The notes: a model not told the origin generated them from the sequence alone. A stretch of 9,277 bases of DNA from an uncultured Oscillospiraceae bacterium (GCA_958451705.1 CAUDRD010000046.1:1-9277); one strand, 5' to 3'. Positions 1 to 7,440 are shown, counted from the stretch's first letter. Made by a program: numbers and translations.

Positions 1-22
1 CCTACAAAAAGCAGGTGACATT

Positions 23-3000
23 ATGAGCGAAGCAAACGAGAAAATAATTTCTTTGGAAGAAACAAAGGAACCTCAGAAAGTTCAGCATAAAAGGCGGGTA
101 AAACACAGCCGTGGGGCTGATACCCATAAAGAAACCAATGCCGAAATGAAAACGGAAATTACAAACCAAGAGGAAATCTCAGCCGATAAAGGGGAGAGTA
201 ATCCGGAATTTTCTGCCCATGCAGGGGAAAAGCCTGCCCAAAATGAGGCAGCGGTTAACAGCGCCGAAAATCAATCCGAGGAAGAAAAAGCTTACAACGA
301 AGAAAATTTTTCTAATGATACTGAGACTCTCAAAGAAGAAATTCTTGATAAAGAAAATTCGCAGGAAGAAACTTCCACTGACGCTCCCGAAGAACATTTT
401 CTCACCGAAGACAGATTTTCAACGGGCGAAAATATAAAGTGGTCGGATATTCTGGAAAATGCCGCTTTCAGCTATGAAACCGATGATAAGGCGAAGCCTG
501 CCCCTGAGAAAACGCCGGAGCCCAAGGATGAGTACGAAAGTCTCAATCCCAATGTTCCGAAAATTGATGGATACTATGAATGGCACAGTAATCCTGAAAT
601 TAACTGCATCGGCGCATTGCCGCCGAGAGCGACCTTCTTCTCCTATTCCTCAAAGAAAGCGGCCCTTACCTTTAATCCAGATAAAAGTCGCCGTATTTCT
701 TTAAAAGGACAGTGGCGTTTCAGGCTTTTCCCAAACTATTCCGCTTCAAGAAGATGTGTTGGCTTTGCTCATCCCTCTTTTAACAGCGGTTCATGGGATA
801 CCGTTATAGTTCCCTCAAGCTGGCAAAGCTGCGGATATGACTATCCCCAGTACTGCAACGTACAATATCCTTGGGAGGGAAGAGAGGATATTATTCCTCC
901 CTTTGCCCCTCAGGAATATAATCCCGTGGGACTTTACATTAAAAAATTCCAGCTTCCGTCACAGTGGCTTTCAAAACGTGTCACCATTTGCCTTGATGGA
1001 GTTGAATCTGCATACTATTTATATATAAACGGCGAGAGAATCGGATATGCCGAAAGCTCCTTTAATTCCAGAGAGTTTGACATTACACCCTTCATTAAAA
1101 AGGGGCAGAATACCGTAGCCCTGGAGGTTTACCGCTGGTGTACGGGAAGCTGGCTTGAAGACCAGGATTTCTGGCGCTTGGGCGGAATTTTCCGTGACGT
1201 CTATATACGCATGACTGAGGAAACATATATTGAAGATTTCAAAATTACCGCTGAACCTGACGACGAAGCCAAGGACGGCTTGTTCCTTATGGATCTTACC
1301 GCAAGGGGAAGCACAGAGGGCGGTTCGGTAGAGGTGGAAATTTTTGACGGCGATGAGCCCGTAGGTTTCGGAAGAGCAGATTTTACCGATTCACAGGCCG
1401 TGACCATTAAAACTACCGTTGCAGGAATTACTTCCTGGACTGCGGAAACCCCGAAGCTTTACCGAGTTCTCATTTCTCTTTATGAAAACGGCAGTCCTGT
1501 AGAATACGTCTCCCTTAAAACAGGTTTCAGAAAGGTTGAAATAAGAGGCAATCAGCTTACGGTAAACGGAAAGCCCGTTATGCTCAAGGGCGTAAACCGT
1601 CACGAATTTTCTCCCGAACACGGCAGATATGTTGAGCCCGAGGTTATGGAAAAAGCTGTGCAGCTTATGAAGGATAATAATATCAACGCTGTACGCACTA
1701 GCCATTATCCCAACAGTCCCCTTTGGTATGACCTTTGCGATAAATACGGTATTTATGTAATTGACGAAAACAATCTTGAAGCCCACGGCGCGCGTCACAG
1801 CAAAATAAGAAACTGTCCTACTCTTCCCGGAGATGAAAAACAGTGGGAAAACGCCTGTATGGACAGAATAAACTGTCTGTACGAAAGAGATAAAAATCAT
1901 CCGTCGGTTATAATCTGGTCCTTAGGCAACGAATCGGGCGGAGGGGAAAACCTGCTGAAAATGCATGATTTTCTTAAAAAGGCAGATACAAGACCCGTCC
2001 ATTACGAGGATGTTTGGAGTAACCCCTCAAAATTTTTGCCATTGACAGATTTTTACAGCCAAATGTACGCAACTCCCGAAGAGACGGAGGATTTTCTTCT
2101 CGTTCACAGGGATAAACCCTTTATGCTCTGCGAGTTTTCTCATGCAATGGGAAACTCCTGCGGAGGAAACGAAGAATACAGAAAGCTTTGGAAAAGATTT
2201 CCCAATTTCTGCGGAGCTTTTGTGTGGGATTTTGCCGACCAGGGAATACTCACTCAGGGACCGGAAGGCGAATATTTCGCCTATGGAGGAGATTTTGGCG
2301 ATATGCCCAATGACGGCAATTTCTGCGGCAACGGAATTTTCTTTGCAGATCTTTCCGAAACTCCCAAGACCCCGGAGATAAAAGAGCTTTTCAGCCCCAT
2401 TGAGGTTGAGGAGATAAACGCCGAAAAGGGAATTGTAAGGATAATTAACCGTTTCGATTTTACCGATCTTTCTATGTATAATCTCTGCTGGCAGCAGATA
2501 AGCGAAAAAGGAGTACTTCGTGAGGGTAAGGAAACCTTCAGCCTTCCTGCTGGAAAAAGCGGAGTTCTTGATTTGGAGCTTAACCGCATAACAAACGACC
2601 AGTGGTGGCTCAATCTCATCTTTACGGGAAAAGCCGATGAAAAAGTTGTAGCGCAAAAGCAGTTTGCCGTTAATGTACATGAGGGATGGCAAAGACCTCT
2701 TCCCGAAGGGGGAGAAATCTCCATGTGGGAGACTTACGGCAATGTGTGCGTTTCGTCAAAGGAAATCGAAGTCAAGGTTTCGAGGAGAACGGGACTGCTC
2801 TCTTCATTTAAATATATGGGAGAAGAGCTTTTAAAGGAAACGGTAAAGCCGGTGTTTTGGAGAGCCCTTACCGATAACGACCGTGGATGTTCACGCCATG
2901 TAAAAAATGCACTTTGGAGACTGGCGGGAGAAAGCGCACAATTTAGTGTAGAGGAAACCCGTTGGAATGAAAATCGTGCGATAATAAAAACTTCATTTAC

Positions 3001-3640
3001 TGTTCCCACAGTTCCCGAAAGCAAAGGATTTATAAACTACACTATAACGGGAGCGGGTATTAAGACGGAAATGGAATTTACTCCTGCTCAGCGGCTGCCG
3101 GATATTCCCGATATAGCTCTTGAGTTTGTTTTAGCGGAATATTTTGAGAACTGCCGCTATTTTGGAAAAGGTCCCCATGAAAATTACTGTGACCGAAACT
3201 TAAGCGCTTATGTGGGAGAATATGAAAGCACCGCCGATGAATTTTTCACTCCATATTTAAAGCCCCAGGAAAACGGCCACCGCACCGGTGTAAAATCTTT
3301 TAGTGTTTCAGGTAACAGGATAAAGCTCACCGCTGAGGCAAAGGGTGAAATGGAAATAAACTACGGCAGATATAAGTGGAACGAGCTTGAAGAAGCCGGC
3401 CATTCTTATGAGCTTAAGGGAAAGGATAATAAAATTGTGCTTCGTCTTTCCGCCGGACAGTGCGGAGTTGGAGGCTATAACAGCTGGGGACTTCCTCCCC
3501 GTGACGAGCACCTTAACATGAGCGGAAAAACCTACCGTCTCGGGTTTATGCTGATACCGGAAGGAGATGTAAAACCGGCTCAACAAAGTCATAAAAGAAA
3601 TGACGGCTTCGGCGATATACTTACAAAGAACAGCAGATAA
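23..3640 (+). CDS. lacZ: GH2 beta-galactosidase (LacZ type) with long charged N-terminal extension
   Basis: Hydrolyses terminal beta-galactosides such as lactose. No signal peptide is visible, so it is probably cytoplasmic. The catalytic part starts near W187 (YEWHSNPEINCIGALPPRA, like the start of E. coli LacZ). Active-site residues can be matched to LacZ: N279 in NVQYP (N102), the EDQD motif at 379-382 (D201 region), H527 in NRHE (H357), H561 in SHYPN (H391), E586 (E416), acid/base E637 in GNES (E461), nucleophile E704 in LCEFSHAMGNS (E537), W735 (W568), F767 and N770 (F601, N604) and W1155 (W999). Domains in order: sugar-binding jelly roll about 225-400, Ig-like about 400-510, TIM barrel about 515-800, a second Ig-like domain about 805-890, and the small-chain beta-sandwich about 905-1185. 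At 1205 residues it exceeds the usual LacZ length of about 1020 by the extension at 1-185, which is rich in E, K, T and N. There is no Met between residue 42 and the catalytic part, so the extension cannot be a simple start-site error unless a non-ATG start is used. An AGGTGA sits 4 nt before ATG 23, but the frame is open to the window edge, so a start further upstream is possible. Confidence 0.95.
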   Translation: MSEANEKIISLEETKEPQKVQHKRRVKHSRGADTHKETNAEMKTEITNQEEISADKGESNPEFSAHAGEKPAQNEAAVNSAENQSEEEKAYNEENFSNDTETLKEEILDKENSQEETSTDAPEEHFLTEDRFSTGENIKWSDILENAAFSYETDDKAKPAPEKTPEPKDEYESLNPNVPKIDGYYEWHSNPEINCIGALPPRATFFSYSSKKAALTFNPDKSRRISLKGQWRFRLFPNYSASRRCVGFAHPSFNSGSWDTVIVPSSWQSCGYDYPQYCNVQYPWEGREDIIPPFAPQEYNPVGLYIKKFQLPSQWLSKRVTICLDGVESAYYLYINGERIGYAESSFNSREFDITPFIKKGQNTVALEVYRWCTGSWLEDQDFWRLGGIFRDVYIRMTEETYIEDFKITAEPDDEAKDGLFLMDLTARGSTEGGSVEVEIFDGDEPVGFGRADFTDSQAVTIKTTVAGITSWTAETPKLYRVLISLYENGSPVEYVSLKTGFRKVEIRGNQLTVNGKPVMLKGVNRHEFSPEHGRYVEPEVMEKAVQLMKDNNINAVRTSHYPNSPLWYDLCDKYGIYVIDENNLEAHGARHSKIRNCPTLPGDEKQWENACMDRINCLYERDKNHPSVIIWSLGNESGGGENLLKMHDFLKKADTRPVHYEDVWSNPSKFLPLTDFYSQMYATPEETEDFLLVHRDKPFMLCEFSHAMGNSCGGNEEYRKLWKRFPNFCGAFVWDFADQGILTQGPEGEYFAYGGDFGDMPNDGNFCGNGIFFADLSETPKTPEIKELFSPIEVEEINAEKGIVRIINRFDFTDLSMYNLCWQQISEKGVLREGKETFSLPAGKSGVLDLELNRITNDQWWLNLIFTGKADEKVVAQKQFAVNVHEGWQRPLPEGGEISMWETYGNVCVSSKEIEVKVSRRTGLLSSFKYMGEELLKETVKPVFWRALTDNDRGCSRHVKNALWRLAGESAQFSVEETRWNENRAIIKTSFTVPTVPESKGFINYTITGAGIKTEMEFTPAQRLPDIPDIALEFVLAEYFENCRYFGKGPHENYCDRNLSAYVGEYESTADEFFTPYLKPQENGHRTGVKSFSVSGNRIKLTAEAKGEMEINYGRYKWNELEEAGHSYELKGKDNKIVLRLSAGQCGVGGYNSWGLPPRDEHLNMSGKTYRLGFMLIPEGDVKPAQQSHKRNDGFGDILTKNSR

Positions 3641-3650
3641 AGCTAAATTT

Positions 3651-3685
3651 AAAATCCCGCAGCGAAAAACTGCGGGATTTTCTCT
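3651..3685 (+). terminator. Rho-independent terminator of the beta-galactosidase gene
   Basis: A perfect 12-bp stem (AAAATCCCGCAG at 3651-3662 paired with CTGCGGGATTTT at 3670-3681) with a 7-nt loop. The T-rich tail TTTTCTCT completes the canonical form. It begins 11 nt after the stop codon and separates lacZ from the regulator operon. Confidence 0.92.
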
Positions 3686-3702
3686 ACTCTACTGAGGGTA
3701 GG

Positions 3703-3730
3703 TTGACTTAATCGAGAAAAAGAATATAAA
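3703..3730 (+). promoter_or_regulatory. Sigma-A-type promoter of the XRE/membrane-protein operon
   Basis: The -35 box TTGACT (3703-3708) and the -10 box TATAAA (3725-3730) are separated by 16 bp; each matches the vegetative consensus at 5 of 6 positions. Transcription would start near 3737, giving a leader of about 19 nt that is nearly all ribosome site (AAGGGGGG at 3743-3750, 5 nt before the ATG). Just upstream lie a CTACT tandem (3684-3693) and CTAC/GTAG half-sites (3689-3692, 3698-3701) that could be an operator; this is speculative. Confidence 0.65.
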
Positions 3731-3755
3731 ATTAAAAGCACAAGGGGGGGCTTTT

Positions 3756-4625
3756 ATGAACGCTTCAGAAACTGGAAAATTTATTTCAGCAAAACGCAGG
3801 GAAAAAGGACTTACGCAGAAAGAACTTGCTGAAAAGTTAAATGTGACGGATAAAGCGGTCTCAAAATGGGAGACGGGACGGGGAATGCCCGATGTCTCCG
3901 TACTGGAAGATTTGTCAAAGGAACTGGAAGTTTCGGTAAGTGAAATTTTAAACGGAGGAGAAGTGGAAAAAGAGCTTCTGCCGGAAACCGCCGATAAAAT
4001 TATAGTGGATACAATGAAAAGCAGCAATAAAAAAGTAAACAAAAAACGACTTATTGCCATAGGGGCAGGAGTTGCGGCGGCAATTATAATTTTATGCCTT
4101 GGGGTGATTTTAAATAAGTATAATTCCACAGCGGCGTATGATGATACGGAAAAACTTGCCGGGATGATTGACTCATGCTTTGATTCTTATGATAACTACG
4201 AAAAAGCAGAAATTATAAAGCAGGTAAAAGAAGGAAAATACATGGCGGTGCTGTATAGTGTCGGCGATAAGGGAAGCGTCACCTTGTTTAAAGAAAGCAA
4301 CCTTTTTCCGGGAAGATACACCGGCACTGTGTACATGACGGGCCCGGAAGATCGAGGAGAGCTCCATGAAATTTCACAGGGTGCAGATGGCGATATGTGT
4401 ATGCTTATAGGTACCGAAAATCTTCCGGAAGAAGCCTGCTATTATTCCTTTGAGGTTTTCGGAAACGATCAGATCTATGAAATAGCTCCGGATAACAGAG
4501 ACCCTTTTCTCGCAGTCAATATATATCATGGTGACCACGGATTTCCCAATGCTGTGCTTTTGAATAAGGATAAAGAACCGCTCTATGACAAGTTCGGACA
4601 GAAAATCGAGGAGAACTGGCAATGA
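3756..4625 (+). CDS. Membrane-anchored XRE-family transcriptional regulator with outer sensory domain
   Basis: Residues 7-66 form a classic HTH_3/Cro-CI domain. The segments LTQKELAEKLNVTDKAVSKW and the following ETGRGMPDVS are typical of Firmicutes XRE regulators. A linker with a basic run (NKKVNKKR, 91-98) leads to one membrane helix at about 99-119. Residues 120-289 should then lie outside the membrane, with the HTH in the cytoplasm. This outer domain contains a DTEKLAGMIDSCFDSYDNYE segment and beta-rich stretches; I do not recognise a named family. The start is supported by AAGGGGGG 5 nt upstream. The stop overlaps the next start by ATGA (4622-4625), so the two products are probably made together. 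The ectodomain resembles that of the partner in order and spacing of motifs. The likely role is a one-component sensor that controls its own operon or a nearby target; the ligand is unknown. Confidence 0.88.
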   Translation: MNASETGKFISAKRREKGLTQKELAEKLNVTDKAVSKWETGRGMPDVSVLEDLSKELEVSVSEILNGGEVEKELLPETADKIIVDTMKSSNKKVNKKRLIAIGAGVAAAIIILCLGVILNKYNSTAAYDDTEKLAGMIDSCFDSYDNYEKAEIIKQVKEGKYMAVLYSVGDKGSVTLFKESNLFPGRYTGTVYMTGPEDRGELHEISQGADGDMCMLIGTENLPEEACYYSFEVFGNDQIYEIAPDNRDPFLAVNIYHGDHGFPNAVLLNKDKEPLYDKFGQKIEENWQ

Positions 4626-5230
4626 GAATAAATACAAAGAAAAAAATAAAGAGGCTCTTATGTGTACTTTCAGTTTTAGTAGTTGTTGTGCTGGCAGCCT
4701 ACGGAATTTATATGGGAACAACTTTATCAATAGATGACGTAAATCAATATGTAGTCGAGCACAGTAAGAGAAATGCCGATGATTTTTATATGATAAACCC
4801 CCAGGGCAGCGATTACATGTTTCTTATAGCTAGAAACGGAGACAGCAGCAAACCGCAGGAAATGTTTGTTTTTAAGCCGCTTAAATTTTTTGACAGATTC
4901 AAGCTTATAGATGAAGTAAGATCGGCAAGCGACGTAGGGGTATACTCTTACAGATCTCCTGACGGTTTAAAATATCGGATGATTCTCGAAAACTTCATGT
5001 ATTTTTCAGATAACCAAAAGAATATCCGTAAATGCGTATATGTTGTAAGCACAAACGGCATTGAAAAAACTTATGAAACCGGAATTACTTACGGAGCTTT
5101 CTATTTTGATCTGGTAAATATAGGAAAAGCCTTCAACGTCACAACGAAAATAATAAATCTAAAGTTCTATGACGATAATGGAAACCTTATTGAAGAGTTT
5201 GATATGCCCAATGATGTAGTGGAATATTAA
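4622..5230 (+). CDS. Single-pass membrane protein coupled to the XRE regulator
   Basis: 202 residues. A basic start (MRINTKKKIKR) is followed by a membrane helix at about 12-30 with no signal-peptidase or lipobox motif, so it should be an N-in anchor with residues 31-202 outside. I do not recognise the family. The outer part is beta-rich, with aromatic stretches such as SDYMFLIARNGDS (63-75) and a closing LKFYDDNGNLIEEF (180-193). AGGAGA (4609-4614) lies 7 nt before the ATG, and the gene overlaps the regulator's stop by 4 bp, which indicates translational coupling. The outer domain can be lined up by eye with that of the regulator, suggesting they arose by duplication and may pair as co-receptors, or that this protein titrates or modulates the regulator. 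The function is inference; the coding call is firm. Confidence 0.85.
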   Translation: MRINTKKKIKRLLCVLSVLVVVVLAAYGIYMGTTLSIDDVNQYVVEHSKRNADDFYMINPQGSDYMFLIARNGDSSKPQEMFVFKPLKFFDRFKLIDEVRSASDVGVYSYRSPDGLKYRMILENFMYFSDNQKNIRKCVYVVSTNGIEKTYETGITYGAFYFDLVNIGKAFNVTTKIINLKFYDDNGNLIEEFDMPNDVVEY

Positions 5231-5257
5231 AGCATAAAACTACTTATAAATTTTCCT

Positions 5258-5282
5258 TATTGCCGCAAACCCTCTTGCAATA
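5258..5282 (+). repeat. Short inverted repeat between the regulator operon and the transporter gene
   Basis: TATTGC (5258-5263) pairs with GCAATA (5277-5282) around a 13-nt loop. No T-run follows, so it is not a good terminator; it could be an operator or chance. Its right arm overlaps a weak candidate -35 (TTGCAA 5275-5280) with TATTTT at 5298-5303 after 17 bp, which might serve the transporter gene. Confidence 0.3.
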
Positions 5283-5360
5283 GGCTGTATTAAATGATAT
5301 TTTTAATTATGTGCGGATATTTATTACAGCGAAAATTTAAGCAATGAGGGTTTTATTTTT

Positions 5361-6275
5361 ATGGTTACGGGTTTAGCAGCAGGTGTACTTTGGGCACTGG
5401 ATACGGTTATTTTAGGGGTTGCCCTCTCTATGACTCCTTTTGTTTCAGGAGAACAGGCGGTTTTTTTAGCGCCTTTTGTAAGTACATTTTTACATGATTT
5501 ATGTTCATCGGTTTGGATGCTCATATATACCGGTATAACGAAACAGTTTAAAAATGTTATAAGAGCGTTAAAAACGAGAAGCGGAAAGTTTATTCTTTTA
5601 GCCGCAGTTTTAGGCGGTCCTGTAGGAATGTCCGGTTATGTTGCGGCCATTAAATATATAGGCCCCGCATATACGGCGATTATATCCGCAATGTATCCCG
5701 CATTGGGTGCTCTTCTGTCTTTTATCTTTTTAAAGGAGAAAATGAGACCTGTGCAGATAGCGGGACTCATCGCTTCAATTTTAGGCGTTGTGGCTTTGGG
5801 ATATGAGCCCGGGGGAGAAAGACCTGAGAATTTCATTTTAGGTTTTGCATGTGCTTTGCTCTGCTGCATCGGCTGGGCATCGGAGGGAGTGATCTGTGCC
5901 TACGGTATGAAAGATCCCCAGGTGAGCAACGCCCATGCTCTTCAGCTTCGCCAAATAATGTCGGCTCTTCTTTACGCAGTAATAATTTTACCGTCACTTG
6001 GAGGCTGGGGTTTTACTGTTTCTTCTTTTCCAACAAAGGCTTTCGGGTTTATTGCCTTGGCAGCGCTTTTCGGAACAGCTTCCTATCTCTGCTATTATAA
6101 GGCTCTGGGAAATCTGGGAGTTTCAAAGGCAATGCCTCTTAATATAACCTTCTCTGCCTGGGCGATTGTATTTTCCCTAGTTATTCTCGGAACTGTGCCT
6201 GATGTTAAAAGTATTATCTGCGGTGCTGTAATAGTTATAGGTTCTCTTATAGCTGCTGCGGAAAAGAAAAAATAA
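5361..6275 (+). CDS. EamA/DMT-superfamily transporter
   Basis: 304 residues, nearly all hydrophobic, with about ten membrane helices arranged as two five-helix EamA repeats (about 4-147 and 157-298). The end of the first repeat carries the family signature: AIISAMYPALGALLSFIFLK, then E126, then Q132 and G135 of the following QIAG helix start. The second repeat has the matching LGVSKAMPLNITFSAW segment (252-267). The length is normal for ten-helix DMT exporters. Family members move metabolites, amino acids or drugs across the inner membrane; the substrate cannot be read from sequence. The start at 5361 follows TGAGGG with a rather long 10-nt spacer; an in-frame stop at 5304-5306 limits any upstream extension, and no better start lies between. 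It appears to be its own transcription unit, 130 bp after the preceding gene; no clear terminator follows it. Confidence 0.9.
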   Translation: MVTGLAAGVLWALDTVILGVALSMTPFVSGEQAVFLAPFVSTFLHDLCSSVWMLIYTGITKQFKNVIRALKTRSGKFILLAAVLGGPVGMSGYVAAIKYIGPAYTAIISAMYPALGALLSFIFLKEKMRPVQIAGLIASILGVVALGYEPGGERPENFILGFACALLCCIGWASEGVICAYGMKDPQVSNAHALQLRQIMSALLYAVIILPSLGGWGFTVSSFPTKAFGFIALAALFGTASYLCYYKALGNLGVSKAMPLNITFSAWAIVFSLVILGTVPDVKSIICGAVIVIGSLIAAAEKKK

Positions 6276-6293
6276 TATTTAAGTTTAGCCTTG

Positions 6294-6349
6294 TAAATTT
6301 ACGGGCAACTGATGTTTGTCATAATATTACATTGTATTATTAAATTTAC
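6294..6349. repeat. Two direct copies of TAAATTTAC
   Basis: Copies at 6294-6302 and 6341-6349 are 47 bp apart. The first is part of a perfect 10-bp palindrome at 6293-6302. In such AT-rich DNA chance is a real possibility; a regulator-binding pair upstream of the promoter is the alternative. Confidence 0.3.
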
Positions 6350-6418
6350 AGTATAATTTGATAATCTTAAAATCATAATGTAAAATCATTTATTTGTACT
6401 GACTTCTATAACATATTA

Positions 6419-6447
6419 TTGACAAAATTATACATTTAATATATTAT
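6419..6447 (+). promoter_or_regulatory. Strong sigma-A-type promoter for the zinc-ribbon gene
   Basis: A perfect -35 TTGACA (6419-6424), an optimal 17-bp spacer and a -10 TATTAT (6442-6447, 5 of 6 matches). The start would fall near 6454, leaving a leader of about 147 nt, unusually long compared with the other genes here. Confidence 0.7.
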
Positions 6448-6476
6448 TTATTTGTCTATATCTGTAATTTTATGTA

Positions 6477-6507
6477 TTTTGCGCTAAATGCGGTTTAATT
6501 CGCAAAA
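6477..6507 (+). repeat. Hairpin in the leader of the zinc-ribbon gene
   Basis: TTTTGCG (6477-6483) pairs perfectly with CGCAAAA (6501-6507). Inside it, TAAA (6485-6488) pairs with TTTA (6494-6497) around the 5-nt loop TGCGG, giving an 11-bp stem with a small internal bulge. No T-run follows, so it is not a terminator. It would form in the transcript about 23 nt after the predicted start. Confidence 0.5.
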
Positions 6508-6522
6508 TCATTAGTGTTGCAT

Positions 6523-6536
6523 TAAAGGGACCTTTA
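6523..6536. repeat. Perfect palindrome TAAAGG-GA-CCTTTA
   Basis: Two 6-bp half-sites flank a 2-bp centre, within the transcribed leader of the zinc-ribbon gene. The form suits a dimeric DNA-binding protein; as RNA the 2-nt loop is too tight. Function unproven. Confidence 0.35.
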
Positions 6537-6600
6537 CTGCCTTACGCACAAATGCTCCCTGATATAGCTGCTCAACAATATTTAAAAAGGGGTAACTTTT

Positions 6601-7440
6601 ATGAAAAAATGTAACAATTGCGGTAATATGGTTAATGACAATGATAGGTTCTGCCAGTATTGCGGTTCGTCAGATTTTACTTCGGAAATCCAGATAGACA
6701 AAAGTTTTTATGAAACAGAAACGGAAAATCCGGGCACTCAGGCGCCTAATAACGGATACCCTGTATATAACCAGCAGCCAATAATGCCTACGCAGCCTAA
6801 AAAAAGTAAAAAAGGCATTATTGCCGCTATAATTATTATAGTTTTTATATTCTTGATATTAATTTTTGTAGGAATTGGTTTTACCTTAGGCAACAGCCTT
6901 AATGGCGGAGATTATACAAACAATAATAATACAGAAATATTAGAGAATACACCGAAAATTGAATATACAAAAGGAACATTTGATGGAACTACATATGTAA
7001 ACGAATGGGCCAATATCAAATTCACACTTCCCGAGGGATTTTCAAACGCTGACAGCGAGTACTATGAATCTTCAGAAAACGGGACAACAGATTGTGGACT
7101 GTTTGTTGTTTCCGATTCTTCATACGACTCACTTATTATAGGTTTTGAAAAACTTCCTGCTGTACCTAAAATAGATGAAGAAGAATATATGGATATTATC
7201 ATGGAGCAATTTGATGAATCAACGGACATTTTATATGAGGTCCCGGAAAATTACACTGCAAAAACTATAGCAAATCAGACATTTTTAACATCTGATTGTT
7301 CTGTTAAGAACGGGGATATAGATTTAATACAGAGCTGTGCTGTTAAAAAAATCGACAATAAAATGGTATTTATTATCGCAACAGGTTTTAATAAAGAAGA
7401 TAACAATAGGCTGATGGAAAATATAGAAGCATATAAATAA
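6601..7440 (+). CDS. Zinc-ribbon, single-pass membrane protein with outer domain
   Basis: 279 residues. An N-terminal zinc ribbon uses C4-x2-C7 and C18-x2-C21 (KKCNNCGNMV and FCQYCGSS). A linker rich in P, Q, N and Y (about 45-66) and a basic run (KKSKK) lead to one membrane helix at about 72-97. An Asn-rich spacer (NNNN, 107-110) is followed by an outer domain from about 120 to 279 with a repeated Y/F-rich beta pattern and three cysteines (C165, C233, C246). Such zinc_ribbon-TM-ectodomain proteins are common in clostridia, but their roles are poorly known; they are thought to act at the cell envelope. AAGGGG 8 nt before the ATG supports the start. The gene is visibly more AT-rich than lacZ (many ATA, AAT and AAA codons). 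The long leader suggests post-transcriptional control. The coding call is firm; the function is unknown. Confidence 0.87.
   Translation: MKKCNNCGNMVNDNDRFCQYCGSSDFTSEIQIDKSFYETETENPGTQAPNNGYPVYNQQPIMPTQPKKSKKGIIAAIIIIVFIFLILIFVGIGFTLGNSLNGGDYTNNNNTEILENTPKIEYTKGTFDGTTYVNEWANIKFTLPEGFSNADSEYYESSENGTTDCGLFVVSDSSYDSLIIGFEKLPAVPKIDEEEYMDIIMEQFDESTDILYEVPENYTAKTIANQTFLTSDCSVKNGDIDLIQSCAVKKIDNKMVFIIATGFNKEDNNRLMENIEAYK

Larger units (their letters stand above)
6276..6600 (+). other. AT-rich intergenic region with promoter and structured leader
   Basis: No convincing coding sequence on either strand. The region holds two copies of TAAATTTAC (6294-6302 and 6341-6349; the first sits in the palindrome GTAAATTTAC), an isolated TATAAT (6352-6357) without a good -35, a strong promoter (6419-6447), a hairpin (6477-6507), a 14-bp palindrome (6523-6536) and the ribosome site AAGGGG (6587-6592) for the next gene. 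No terminator for the upstream transporter gene is evident. Confidence 0.7.

Noticed and set aside
1391..1900. 169-residue open frame on the minus strand inside lacZ
   Set aside because: It lies wholly antisense to the catalytic core, where every active-site motif is on the plus strand. It has no ribosome site and its translation looks like no known family.
2027..2692. 221-residue open frame on the minus strand inside lacZ
   Set aside because: Antisense shadow of conserved lacZ sequence, with atypical composition and no supporting start signal.
5849..6100. 83-residue plus-strand frame within the transporter gene
   Set aside because: An out-of-frame shadow of the transporter with no ribosome site.
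6327..6349. Apparent repeats of TTACA/TGTAA-like words suggesting a CRISPR or iteron array
   Set aside because: The copies are too short and irregular for an array and are expected in such AT-rich DNA; only the TAAATTTAC pair is exact.
6352..6357. Perfect TATAAT in the intergenic region
   Set aside because: No acceptable -35 at 15-19 bp and no TG extension; the TTGACA/TATTAT pair at 6419-6447 is much better.
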